Below are positions 36,410 to 44,272 of a DNA stretch of 64,000 nucleotides, one piece after another (position 1 is the stretch's first letter; each line of letters opens with the position of its first letter). Origin of the DNA: Xanthomonas campestris pv. phormiicola (GTDB taxonomy: Bacteria; Pseudomonadota; Gammaproteobacteria; Xanthomonadales; Xanthomonadaceae). Location: the NCBI GenBank assembly GCA_025666215.1, contig CP102593.1, forward strand, positions 3,609,001 through 3,673,000. The letters are read 5' to 3'. The notes under the pieces were generated by a model. That model was not told the DNA's origin. It saw only the letters and a program-made list of their open reading frames with translations, and did no database searches. The position numbers and the translations under genes are program-made.

Positions 36410-37113
36410 CGCCGCGTTGCCGGCGTGTGACCGGCCTACACCGCGCAACCGTCGGGGCCGCAGTCCTGCGCCGCGGCCGGCGCCGGCGGCAGCAGACCGC
36501 GCAGGGTCGCGGCGAACACCTCCGGCGGCTGCGCTCCCTGGATCGCGTGGCGGCCGTCGACGACGTAGGTCGGCACTGCGCGGATGCCCATCGCCTGCGC
36601 CTGCTGCAGCTGCGCCTGGATCTCGGCCAGGCCCTCGTCGCCGTCCAGCAGCGCCTGCACCCGCGCCGCGGGCAGCCCGCCGGCGGCGCCGGCGGCGAGC
36701 AGCGTGCCGGTCTCGGCCAGGTTGCGCCCTTCGGCGAAATGCGCGTGGAACAGCGCCTCGGCCACCGCCTCGGCATCGCCTTCGCGCGCCGCCAGCCACA
36801 GCAGCCGGTGCGCCGGCAGCGTGGTCACCCGCACCTGGCCGCGTTCGAAGTCGAACGGCAGCCCCTCGGCACGCGCGGTGGCCTGGGTCTGCGCCAGGAT
36901 CTGCTCGGTGCGCGCGGCGCCGCCGAACTTGGGTTCATACGCCTTGCGCAACGGCACCGGCTCGATGCCGGCATCGGGATCGAGCAGGTACGGATGCCAA
37001 TGGATCTCCAGCGCCGGCGCATCCGCGCCGAGCGCCGCAATGCCTTGCTGCAACCGGCGCTTGCCGATCCAGCACCAGGGGCAGACCACGTCGGACCAGA
37101 TATCGATGCGCAT
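36410..37113. repeat. Right copy of ~0.7-kb direct repeat containing the DsbA-family gene
   Basis: Same orientation as 28716-29421; the pair bounds the island. Similarity ends upstream of the start codon on one side and about 28 bases past the stop codon on the other. Confidence 0.9.
36436..37113 (-). CDS. DsbA-family (FrnE-type) oxidoreductase, copy 2
   Basis: 225 residues with the same CPWC active site as copy 1 (MRIDIWSDVVCPWCWIGKR). The two proteins differ at about eight sites, for example Leu3/Ile3 and Arg6/Trp6. This copy lies downstream of the CYTH and rlmD genes on the minus strand, the position expected if the ancestral order was rlmD-CYTH-dsbA-nagZ. Both copies are intact, so gene dosage or divergence of function is possible. 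Confidence 0.9.
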   Translation of the reverse strand: MRIDIWSDVVCPWCWIGKRRLQQGIAALGADAPALEIHWHPYLLDPDAGIEPVPLRKAYEPKFGGAARTEQILAQTQATARAEGLPFDFERGQVRVTTLPAHRLLWLAAREGDAEAVAEALFHAHFAEGRNLAETGTLLAAGAAGGLPAARVQALLDGDEGLAEIQAQLQQAQAMGIRAVPTYVVDGRHAIQGAQPPEVFAATLRGLLPPAPAAAQDCGPDGCAV

Positions 37114-37115
37114 GA

Positions 37116-37145
37116 GAGGGGAATGGAGAATGGAGAATGGGGAGT
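37116..37145. repeat. GGGAATGGAGAATGG-type dispersed repeat
   Basis: Tandem GGAATGG/GAGAATGG units between the CYTH gene and DsbA copy 2. Related arrays occur at 37703-37735, 37770-37798, 44185-44220 and 44239-44271. Confidence 0.7.
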
Positions 37146-37201
37146 GGCAAAAGCATAAGCCCGATCGCCGCGCTTGACCCGCTTTTGCGAATTCCCAATC
37201 T

Positions 37202-37702
37202 CTAATCCCGGCTTTCCGGCCACTCACGGAATGGATGCGAAGCCAGCGCCAGGTTGTAATAGCGCGCATCGTCGGTGACTTCGGCGCCGATCCAGTCGGG
37301 CTTGGCGAAGGCCTCATCGGCGCTCTCCAGCTCGATCTCGGCGACCACCAGCCCGGCGTTGTCGCCGAGGAACTCGTCCACTTCCCACAGATGGCCCTGG
37401 TGCTGCACCAGGTGCCGGCGCTTGTCGATCAGCCCGCCCACGCACAGCGCCAGCAGCGCGCGCGCGTCGTCCAGCGGCAGCGGATACTCGAACTCCTGGC
37501 GGGTGTGCCCCAGCTCGCGCGACTTGAGGTTGAGGAACGCCTCCTGGTCCTGGATACGGACCCGCACCGAGGCCTTCTGCGCGCCGCTGTCCATCGCCGC
37601 CTGGTCGTTGATGTAGCCCTGCGCCATCGGGATCACCCGATGCGCCGCGGCGCGCCAGCCGTCGCCGGTGACGAGGAATTTGCGTTCGATTTCGATGGCC
37701 AT
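37202..37702 (-). CDS. CYTH-domain triphosphate tunnel metalloenzyme
   Basis: 166 residues from the ATG at 37702. The signature ExExK is present as E4-E6-K8 in MAIEIERKFLV, and charged strands of the tunnel follow (VRVRIQDQ, NLKSREL, RQEFEYPL, KRRHLV, WEVDEFLG, VAEIELES). Family members hydrolyse inorganic triphosphate, ThTP or other triphosphates. Small repeats flank the gene on both sides. A diverged 3' fragment of the same gene lies in the island at 34865-35002. Confidence 0.9.
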   Translation of the reverse strand: MAIEIERKFLVTGDGWRAAAHRVIPMAQGYINDQAAMDSGAQKASVRVRIQDQEAFLNLKSRELGHTRQEFEYPLPLDDARALLALCVGGLIDKRRHLVQHQGHLWEVDEFLGDNAGLVVAEIELESADEAFAKPDWIGAEVTDDARYYNLALASHPFREWPESRD

Positions 37703-37798
37703 GGGAATGGGGAATCGGGAAAGGAGAATGGGAAAAGCATAAGCCAGCGCGCGGACGCCGCTGTTACCACTCCCTATTCCCCATTCCCGACTCCCGGC
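37703..37798. repeat. Paired GGGAATCGGGAA / CCCATTCCCGAC repeats
   Basis: Forward array at 37703-37735 and reverse-complement array at 37770-37798 lie between rlmD and the CYTH gene, an arrangement that can fold as an imperfect hairpin. Confidence 0.7.
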
Positions 37799-39126
37799 TT
37801 CTCGAACACCGCAATGCTCTCCACATGCGCCGTATGCGGAAACATGTCCATCGCGCCGGCGGCCTTCAGCACGAAGCCCTGCTCGTTGACCAGGTAGCCG
37901 GCGTCGCGCGCCAGCGAGCCGGGGTGGCAGCTGACGTAGACGATGCGCTGGAACGTCTCCAGCGGCAGCTGCCGCAGCACCTCGATCGCGCCGGAGCGCG
38001 GCGGGTCGAGCAGCAGCTTGTCGAAGCCCTGGCGCATCCACGGCGCCTGGCGCTGGTCCTGGGTCAGGTCGGCGGCGAAGAACTGCGCGTTGTCCAGGCC
38101 GTTGCGCTGTGCGTTGTCGCGCGCGCGCGCCACCAGCCCCGCATCGCCCTCCACGCCCACCACCTCGCGCACCGTGCGCGCCAGCGGCAGGGTGAAGTTG
38201 CCCAGCCCGCAGAACAGGTCGAGCACGCGGTCGCCGGGCTGCGCGTCGAGCAGGGTCAGCGCCAGCGCGATCATCTTCTGGTTGAGCGAGGCGTTGACCT
38301 GGATGAAGTCCAGCGGCCGGAACGCCAGCTCCACGTCCCATTGCGGCAGCCGGAACGACAGCGGCACCTGCTGCGGGTGCAGCGGATGCACGCTGTCCAC
38401 GCCGCCGGGCTGCAGGAAGATGGCGAAGTCGTGGGCCTGGGCGAAGGCCACCAGCGCGTCCTGGTCGTGCGCGCTGAGCGGCTGCATGTGGCGGAAGGTC
38501 AGCGCCACCGCGTCGTCGCCGACGATGAACTCGATCTGCGGGATGTCGCGCTTGCCGTCCAGGCTCTCGACCAGCGCGGCCAGCGCGCTCACCTTGAAGC
38601 CGATCTGCGGGATCACCGTGTGGCACACCGACAGGTCGGCGACGAAGCGCGGGTCCTGCTCGCGGAAGCCGACCAGGGTCTTGTCCTTCTTCTCCACCCG
38701 GCGCACCGAGAAGCGGCCCTTGCGCCGGTAGCCCCAGGGTTCGCCGGACAGCGCCGGCAGCACCGTCTGCGGGGTCACGTGGCCGATCCGCTCCAGGTTC
38801 TCGGTCAGCACCCGCTGCTTGGCCAGGATCTGCTGGTCCTCGGCCAGGTGCTGCAGCACGCAGCCGGCGCAGACCCCGAAATGCGGGCAGCGCGGTTCGA
38901 CCCGCTGCGGCGAGGCCTGCAGCACCTGCAGGGTGCGCGCTTCGTCGAAATGACGGTTACGCGCGGTGGGCTCGGCGAGCACCGTCTCGCCCGGCAGCGC
39001 GCCGGCGACGAAGGCGACCTTGCCGCCCTCGCCCTCGGGGCGGGCGACGCCGCGGCCGTCGTGGCTGAGGTCGACGATATCGGTCTGGAACGGGGTGCGG
39101 TCTAGGCGTTTTCTGGATCGGGCCAC
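37774..39126 (-). CDS. rlmD: 23S rRNA (uracil-1939-C5)-methyltransferase RlmD
   Basis: 450 residues. An N-terminal TRAM domain (DIVDLSHDGRGVARPEGEGG) is followed by a 4Fe-4S Cys cluster in CPHFGVCAGC plus a further Cys in SVCHTVIPQIG, the SAM-binding motif VLDLFCGLGNFTLPLA, and the catalytic Cys in YVSCHPGSLARD. RlmD methylates U1939 of 23S rRNA. The C-terminal residues VGNGE run into the downstream GGGAAT repeat, so the last few residues may be repeat-derived. Confidence 0.94.
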   Translation of the reverse strand: MARSRKRLDRTPFQTDIVDLSHDGRGVARPEGEGGKVAFVAGALPGETVLAEPTARNRHFDEARTLQVLQASPQRVEPRCPHFGVCAGCVLQHLAEDQQILAKQRVLTENLERIGHVTPQTVLPALSGEPWGYRRKGRFSVRRVEKKDKTLVGFREQDPRFVADLSVCHTVIPQIGFKVSALAALVESLDGKRDIPQIEFIVGDDAVALTFRHMQPLSAHDQDALVAFAQAHDFAIFLQPGGVDSVHPLHPQQVPLSFRLPQWDVELAFRPLDFIQVNASLNQKMIALALTLLDAQPGDRVLDLFCGLGNFTLPLARTVREVVGVEGDAGLVARARDNAQRNGLDNAQFFAADLTQDQRQAPWMRQGFDKLLLDPPRSGAIEVLRQLPLETFQRIVYVSCHPGSLARDAGYLVNEQGFVLKAAGAMDMFPHTAHVESIAVFEKPGVGNGE

Positions 39127-39406
39127 GTGGCGGCAGGCTGCGGGCGAAAAAGGGCGGCCATTGTCGCAGATGCGCCAGGGCCTGCCGATGCGCGGGGAGC
39201 GGCCCTGCGGTGCGCGGGCGCCGACGCCGCCCTATCGGTGCCCGGACGCGGCGCTTCGGGTTGCCCTGGCCTGCGCCGATCCGGCCAGCGCCCCCCCGGC
39301 GGCGGGCCCGGGGCACCGGCTTGCGGACGCGGCGGCGGCGGCGCAAAGTGATGCGACGCATCGTCGCAGCCGCTAAGATGCGCCCAGGCCGCATGGAGGC
39401 ATAAGG

Positions 39407-40117
39407 ATGGCATCGACCCAGGACCCTGTGACGCGACTTTTGCTGGTCGAGGACGACCCGATCAGTCGCACGTTTTTGCAAGTGACGCTGGAATCCCTGC
39501 CCGCGCAGGTCGATCTGGCCGACACCGTCGCTTCCGCGCTGGCCAGTGCGCAGGCGCAGGAACACGACCTGTGGCTGATCGACGCCAACCTGCCCGACGG
39601 CAGCGGCGCCGACCTGCTGCAGCGCCTGCAGCGGCAGCGCCCCGGCACCCTGGCGCTGGCGCATACCGCCGACGCCAGCGGCGCGGTCCGCGAGCACCTG
39701 CTCGGCGCCGGTTTCGCCGAAGTGCTGCTGAAACCGCTCAGTCCCGAACGCCTGCTGCAGGCGGTGCGCCGGTTGCTGGCGCGTGGCAGCGTCGGCACCG
39801 CGCCGGGCGCGGTGGAGGCGGCGGTGGACTGGGACGAGACCACCGCCCTGGTCGCGCTCAACGGCGAGCGCTCGCACCTGATCGCGCTGCGCGAACTGTT
39901 CCTGGCCGAGTTGCCCGGCACCCGCGACGCGGTCGCCTCGGCGCTGCAGCTCAGCGACGAGCAGGCGGTGCGCAACCACCTGCACCGGCTGCAGGCCAGC
40001 TGCGGCTTCGTCGGCGCCGCGCGGCTGGCGCGCGCGGTACGCCAGCTGCAGGGCGACCCGGCCTCGTCGCAGGCGCGCAGCCAGTTCAGCGAGGCGGTGG
40101 CCGCGTTGCTGCATTGA
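39407..40117 (+). CDS. Response regulator with C-terminal HPt domain
   Basis: 236 residues. The receiver domain has the acidic pocket EDD near residue 17, phospho-acceptor Asp59 in LIDANLPDG, and Lys109 in LLKPLS. A histidine phosphotransfer domain (about 145-236) has phospho-His193 in HRLQASCGFVGA. Such REC-HPt proteins pass phosphate within multistep relays, usually for a hybrid kinase encoded elsewhere. No kinase adjoins it. GGAGG lies upstream of the ATG. A GGGACTC array begins right after the stop. Confidence 0.88.
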   Translation: MASTQDPVTRLLLVEDDPISRTFLQVTLESLPAQVDLADTVASALASAQAQEHDLWLIDANLPDGSGADLLQRLQRQRPGTLALAHTADASGAVREHLLGAGFAEVLLKPLSPERLLQAVRRLLARGSVGTAPGAVEAAVDWDETTALVALNGERSHLIALRELFLAELPGTRDAVASALQLSDEQAVRNHLHRLQASCGFVGAARLARAVRQLQGDPASSQARSQFSEAVAALLH

Positions 40118-40120
40118 GGC

Positions 40121-40151
40121 CGGGACTCGGGACTCGGGACTCGGGACTCGG
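40121..40151. repeat. GGGACTC heptamer array
   Basis: Four tandem units directly after the REC-HPt gene. An oppositely oriented array lies at 40315-40388. Confidence 0.9.
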
Positions 40152-40262
40152 AAAAGCATGGCATGTCGTTGCCATGCGCCATCCAGCGCCGGAGTCGCGG
40201 CAAAAAACGCGAGCGCCGCGCGGAGTTCCATCCGCTTATTCCCGGATGCCGCCGTCCACGGA

Positions 40263-41114
40263 CTACGCCGTTCCGGGTCCCTGGTCCCCGGTCCCCGGTC
40301 CCGGCTCTGCTGTTCCGAGTCCCGAGTCCCGAGTCCCAAGTCCCGGCCCTGCTGTTCCGAGTCCCGAGTCCCGAGTCCCGAGTCCCGACGCAAACCGGCC
40401 CGCCCGCGCCAGATCCTCCAGCATTTCCCACGACTTCAGGCCGCGCCCGCCGAGGTGGTGCAGCAGCACCACGCGCATGCCGCGGCGCAGGCCGGGCAGG
40501 TCTTCGGCCACCGGCATCTCGTCGGCGGCCAGCGCCAGCAGCGCGCGGCCGGTGGCCATGCCGCTGCGCTGGTCGTGGCCGCGGTCGCTGAGCAGGCGGC
40601 GCGGGCCGTGCTCGGCGTCCAGCACGTAGCGTGCGGCCGGGTCGATCGGCTCGCCGTCGCCGTCGTGGCGCAGGTCGAAGCCCACGCCCAGCGCGTCCAG
40701 CAGGTCGCGCTCGAAGCAGCGCAGCGTCCACGCCAGCGGCGCCTCCGCGCCCAGCCGCGCGCGCACCCGTGCGTAGGCCAGGTACAGGTCCGGCGCAGGA
40801 TCGTCGCGCGGCGCCAGGCGCAGGGTCAGTTCGTTGATGTAGAACCCGGCGAGCATGCCGTCCCCGCTCAGCCGCGGCGCCGTATCCACCGCCTCAGCCG
40901 CACGCAGCTGGGCCAGCTCGCCGCGGCGCTGCGCGCTGAAGCGGATCGACTGCAGCGGCTGCAACGCGGCGCGCAGCGGCTGCTTCTTCGGCCCCTGCAC
41001 GCCCCGCGCCAGCACGCCCAGCCGGCCGTACTGCGCGCTCAGCACCTCGACCAGCAGGCTGGTCTCGCGCCAGGGACGCGCGTGCAGGACGAAGCCGGGT
41101 TCATGTTCTATCAC
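40263..41114 (-). CDS. recO: DNA repair protein RecO with repeat-encoded tail
   Basis: 283 residues from a GTG at 41114; the frame upstream is only translated heptamer repeat, so an earlier ATG at 41192 is unlikely. The OB-fold N-terminus [20 protein letters not shown] and the helical domain ([13 protein letters not shown]) match RecO, which loads RecA with RecR in the RecFOR pathway. Usual RecO proteins here are about 240 residues; this one continues about 40 residues as [20 protein letters not shown] and similar, encoded by the array 40276-40388. The tail is probably disordered and tolerated. Confidence 0.9.
   Translation of the reverse strand: MIEHEPGFVLHARPWRETSLLVEVLSAQYGRLGVLARGVQGPKKQPLRAALQPLQSIRFSAQRRGELAQLRAAEAVDTAPRLSGDGMLAGFYINELTLRLAPRDDPAPDLYLAYARVRARLGAEAPLAWTLRCFERDLLDALGVGFDLRHDGDGEPIDPAARYVLDAEHGPRRLLSDRGHDQRSGMATGRALLALAADEMPVAEDLPGLRRGMRVVLLHHLGGRGLKSWEMLEDLARAGRFASGLGTRDSGLGTAGPGLGTRDSGLGTAEPGPGTGDQGPGTA
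40276..40388. repeat. Heptamer-type array forming the RecO C-terminus
   Basis: GGTCCCC units (40276-40302) and GAGTCCC units (40315-40388) in the orientation opposite to 40121-40151. Coding on the minus strand within recO. Confidence 0.9.
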
Positions 41115-41117
41115 GGT

Positions 41118-41161
41118 CGGGACTCGGGACTCGGGACTCGGGACTCGGGACTCGGGACTCC
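41118..41161. repeat. GGGACTC heptamer array upstream of recO
   Basis: Six tandem units ending three bases before the recO GTG on its 5' side. It occupies the position where a ribosome site would be expected. Confidence 0.9.
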
Positions 41162-41260
41162 AGGATGCTGTCCGGCGGCAAATCGCTGTCAAGCGATTTG
41201 ATGAAAAAGCGCCCTGCTCCGAAGAGAAGCGGCAGCTGTATTTCCGGCTCAGCCGTTTTT

Positions 41261-41324
41261 TGTGGGAGCGGCTTCAGCCCCGACGCGTTACCGGTAAGGC
41301 GTCGGGGCTGAAGCCCCTCCCACA
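41261..41324. repeat. REP-like long inverted repeat
   Basis: TGTGGGAGCGGCTTCAGCCC and its near-complement surround ACGCGTTACCGGTAAGGCGT. It lies between recO and era. Confidence 0.87.
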
Positions 41325-41355
41325 GAAAAGCGGAAATGCGGTGAACTTGCGAAAA

Positions 41356-41396
41356 TCCCGAGTCCCGAGTCCCGAGTCCCGAGTCCCGAGTCCCGG
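41356..41396. repeat. GGGACTC heptamer array, opposite orientation
   Basis: Six GAGTCCC units just after the era stop codon. With 41118-41161 it forms a long inverted pair enclosing the REP element. Confidence 0.9.
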
Positions 41397-41401
41397 CTTT
41401 A

Positions 41402-42304
41402 CTACTCCCCGTACCCGAACGCCTTCAGCGCCGCCTCGTCGTCCGACCAGCCCTCGCGCACGCGCACCCAGGTCTCCAGGAACACCTTGGCCCCGAACAG
41501 GCGCTCCATCTGCTGCCGGGCCTTGGCGCCGATGTCCTTCAGGCGGGTGCCGCCCTTGCCGATCACGATCGCCTTCTGGCCCTCGCGCTCGACCCAGATC
41601 ACCGCGCCGATGCGCAGCAACGCGCCGTCCTCGGCGAAGCGCTCGATCTCCACCGTGGTCGCGTACGGCAACTCTTCGCCGAGTTGGCGCATCAGCTGCT
41701 CGCGGACCAGTTCACCGGCCAGGAAGCGCTGGCTGCGGTCGGTGATCTCGTCCTCGCCGAACATCGGCGGGGCCTCCGGCACCAGCGCCAGCAGGTCGCG
41801 CACCAGCGCTTCCAGGCCCTTGCGCTTGAGCGCGGAGATCGGATGCACCGCGGCGAAGCTGCGGCCGTCGCTGACCTGCTGCAGGAACGGCAGCAGCGCG
41901 GTCTTGTCCTTGAGCCGGTCGACCTTGTTCACCACCAGCACCACCGGGATGCCGGAATCGCTGAGCACGTTGAACGCCAGCGTGTCCTCCTCGTCCCAGC
42001 GCCCGGCCTCGATCACCAGCAGGCCGGCGTCCACGCCTTCCAGCGAACCGCGCGCGGCACGGTTCATGACCCGGTTCATGGCGCGCTTCTGCTCGCGGTG
42101 CAATCCGGGGGTGTCGACCAGCACCAACTGCCCTTCCGGGAAGCTGGCGATGCCCAGCAAGCGGTGCCGGGTGGTCTGCGGCCGGTTGGACACGATGCTG
42201 ACCTTGGCGCCCACCAGGGCGTTGGTCAGGGTGGACTTGCCCACGTTGGGGCGGCCGATCACGGCCACGCTGCCGCTGCGGTAAGGGGACGCTTGCTCGT
42301 TCAC
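41402..42304 (-). CDS. era: GTPase Era
   Basis: 300 residues from a GTG at 42304 that overlaps the rnc stop (GTGA). G1 [10 protein letters not shown]2 region RPQTTRH, G3 DTPG, G4 NKVD, then the KH domain motif [15 protein letters not shown]. Era binds 16S rRNA and helps assemble the 30S subunit. The rnc-era order with overlapping genes is the usual gammaproteobacterial arrangement. Confidence 0.96.
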   Translation of the reverse strand: MNEQASPYRSGSVAVIGRPNVGKSTLTNALVGAKVSIVSNRPQTTRHRLLGIASFPEGQLVLVDTPGLHREQKRAMNRVMNRAARGSLEGVDAGLLVIEAGRWDEEDTLAFNVLSDSGIPVVLVVNKVDRLKDKTALLPFLQQVSDGRSFAAVHPISALKRKGLEALVRDLLALVPEAPPMFGEDEITDRSQRFLAGELVREQLMRQLGEELPYATTVEIERFAEDGALLRIGAVIWVEREGQKAIVIGKGGTRLKDIGAKARQQMERLFGAKVFLETWVRVREGWSDDEAALKAFGYGE

Positions 42305-42981
42305 TTGCTGGAATCCAGTTGCTCGATGGCGGCGGCGGCGGCCTGTTGTTCGGCCAGCCGTCGCGAGGTGCCCTCGCCCTCGGTCATGAGGGCAGGCTCG
42401 GCGAGTACGCAGCGTACCCGGAATAGCTTGGCGTGTTCGTCGCCGGTTTCGCTGATCAGTTCGTAGGCCGGCAGCGCCCGCTGCCGGGCCTGCAGCCATT
42501 CCTGCAGGCGGGTCTTGGCGTCCTTCTCCGGCTTGCCCACCGGCAGTGCCGCCAGCGCCGTCTCGAACCAGGGCAGGATCACCGCACGGCAGGCCTCGAA
42601 CCCGGCGTCCAGATAGATCGCCGCGACCACCGCCTCGACCGCGTCGGCCAGGATCGAATCGCGGCGATGCCCGCCGGACTTCATCTCGCCCGGCCCCAGC
42701 GTCAACCGCTCGCCCAGCTCCAGCTGGCGGCCGATGGTGGCCAGCGAGGCCTCGCGCACCAGTTCGGCGCGGGCGCGGGTCAGCGCGCCTTCGTCGGCCT
42801 TGGGCCAGCGCCGGTACAGCGCCTCGGCGATCAGCTGGTTGACGATGCTGTCGCCGAGGAATTCCAGCCGCTCGTTGTGCGGCGCGCCGGCGCTGCGATG
42901 CGTCAGCGCCTGCGCCAGCAGCTGCGGGTCGGCGAAGCGGTGACCGATGCGGTCGCCGCGCAGGATCGTTTTACTCGCCAC
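42301..42981 (-). CDS. rnc: Ribonuclease III
   Basis: 226 residues. The catalytic signature [13 protein letters not shown] and the second acidic site [13 protein letters not shown] give the two-metal centre; the C-terminal double-stranded-RNA-binding domain spans about 150-222. Processes rRNA precursors and other duplex RNA. Overlaps DUF4845 by 11 bases upstream and era downstream. Confidence 0.96.
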   Translation of the reverse strand: MASKTILRGDRIGHRFADPQLLAQALTHRSAGAPHNERLEFLGDSIVNQLIAEALYRRWPKADEGALTRARAELVREASLATIGRQLELGERLTLGPGEMKSGGHRRDSILADAVEAVVAAIYLDAGFEACRAVILPWFETALAALPVGKPEKDAKTRLQEWLQARQRALPAYELISETGDEHAKLFRVRCVLAEPALMTEGEGTSRRLAEQQAAAAAIEQLDSSK

Positions 42982-43348
42982 CGCGCGTCGTCAGGTCCTG
43001 GGTGATGTCGAACTTGCCGACCACGTCCAGGTTGGCGATGAGCGGCTTGCGCACCTCGTAGGCCACGTGCATCTTCCAGCCCGAATCCATGCGGTCGAAC
43101 TTGACGTCGTCCGGCTTCACGTTGTCCGAGTAGCTGATGTCCAGGCGGCGGAACAGCAGCATCTTCGCCTGCGCCGGATCCATGTCGGCGCTGCCGTTTT
43201 CGGCAGCCAGGCCCTTCATCGCCGAGCGCACCGCGTAGTACTCCATGTACATCGGGAACAGCTTCATGCCGATGTAAGCGAAGAAACCGACCACCGCCAG
43301 CACGATCACGAACGACGTCAACGTCATGCCACTTTGCTTGTGCTTCAT
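42971..43348 (-). CDS. DUF4845 family membrane protein
   Basis: 125 residues from the ATG at 43348 ([20 protein letters not shown]). One N-terminal membrane helix with a pilin-like [10 protein letters not shown] start, then a small soluble domain. It is regularly encoded between lepB and rnc in this group. Function not established; the prepilin-like N-terminus is suggestive only. Confidence 0.85.
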   Translation of the reverse strand: MKHKQSGMTLTSFVIVLAVVGFFAYIGMKLFPMYMEYYAVRSAMKGLAAENGSADMDPAQAKMLLFRRLDISYSDNVKPDDVKFDRMDSGWKMHVAYEVRKPLIANLDVVGKFDITQDLTTRGGE

Positions 43349-43371
43349 CGCGCTTCCCCTTACGCCAGAAA

Positions 43372-44172
43372 TCACTGGATGCCGGTCCCGATCCGTGAGG
43401 GATCGAAACTGCCGCTGCAGAACCACCCTTCGCAATTGAGCCACACCAGGAACGCCTTGCCGCGCAGATTCTCCTCGGGCAGGAAGTGGGTCTGGGTCCA
43501 GAAGCGGCTGTCCTCGCTATTGTCGCGATTGTCGCCCATCACGAAATACTGGCCCGGCGGCACCACCCAATCGCCCTGGCCGGCCGGATTGTTGCGCTCC
43601 AGCCATTCCAGTTCGGTGTGGGTGCGGCCCGGCAGGTATTCGGTGAGCAGCGTGGCGCCGGTCATCTCCGCGCCCTTGCCCTTGCCCACGTACTCGCCGC
43701 GCACCTGGTACTTCATCGGCGTGCCGTTGATGTACAGGGTATCGCCGTGGAAGCCGATGCGGTCGCCGGGCAGGCCGATGACGCGCTTGATCCAGTTCTC
43801 GTCCGGCTTGTGCGGCGGCTTGAACACCACCACGTCGCCGCGCTTGGGCTCGCTGGTCGGGATCACCTTCTGGTTGGTGATCGGCAGGCGGAAGCCGTAG
43901 GCGAACTTGTTGACCAGGATGAAATCGCCGACCAGCAGGTTCGGCATCATCGAGCTGGACGGGATCTTGTACGGCTCGGCGATGAAGCTGCGCAGGATCA
44001 GCACCACCGCCAGCACCGGGAAGAACGCCCGCGAATAATCGACCAGCACCGGCTCGGTATCCAGCAGCCAGGCGCGCGCCGCGCGGCGCCTGGCGAAGAA
44101 CAGCTTGTCCAGCAACCAGACGATGCCGGTGGCGAGGGTCAGGACCACCAGCGCGATTTCAAACCATTTCAT
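43372..44172 (-). CDS. lepB: Signal peptidase I
   Basis: 266 residues. Two N-terminal membrane helices are followed by the catalytic Ser in PSSSMMPNLLVGD and the Lys general base in RGDVVVFKPP, then GDNRDNSEDSR. It cleaves Sec and Tat signal peptides on the periplasmic face. GGAAT precedes the ATG at 44172. The gene follows lepA, the typical lepA-lepB order. Confidence 0.96.
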   Translation of the reverse strand: MKWFEIALVVLTLATGIVWLLDKLFFARRRAARAWLLDTEPVLVDYSRAFFPVLAVVLILRSFIAEPYKIPSSSMMPNLLVGDFILVNKFAYGFRLPITNQKVIPTSEPKRGDVVVFKPPHKPDENWIKRVIGLPGDRIGFHGDTLYINGTPMKYQVRGEYVGKGKGAEMTGATLLTEYLPGRTHTELEWLERNNPAGQGDWVVPPGQYFVMGDNRDNSEDSRFWTQTHFLPEENLRGKAFLVWLNCEGWFCSGSFDPSRIGTGIQ

Positions 44173-44184
44173 TCGTATTCCTTC

Positions 44185-44271
44185 GGAATGGGAATCGGGA
44201 ATCGGGAACGGGGAATCGGAAAGGCAAGAGCGCCGCTCTTCCCATTCCCGATTCCCTACTCACCATTCCCA
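44185..44271. repeat. Inverted pair of GGGAATCGGGAA arrays between lepB and lepA
   Basis: Forward array 44185-44220 and reverse array 44239-44271 surround a short GC-rich centre, able to form a long imperfect hairpin in the lepA-lepB transcript. Confidence 0.78.
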
Positions 44272-44272
44272 G

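Noticed and set aside
28716..37113. Prophage, ICE or transposon carrying the island
   Set aside because: No integrase, transposase, terminal inverted repeats or tRNA attachment site could be identified.
40276..41396. CRISPR-like tandem arrays
   Set aside because: Units are 7 bases, contiguous and without spacers; no cas genes in the window.
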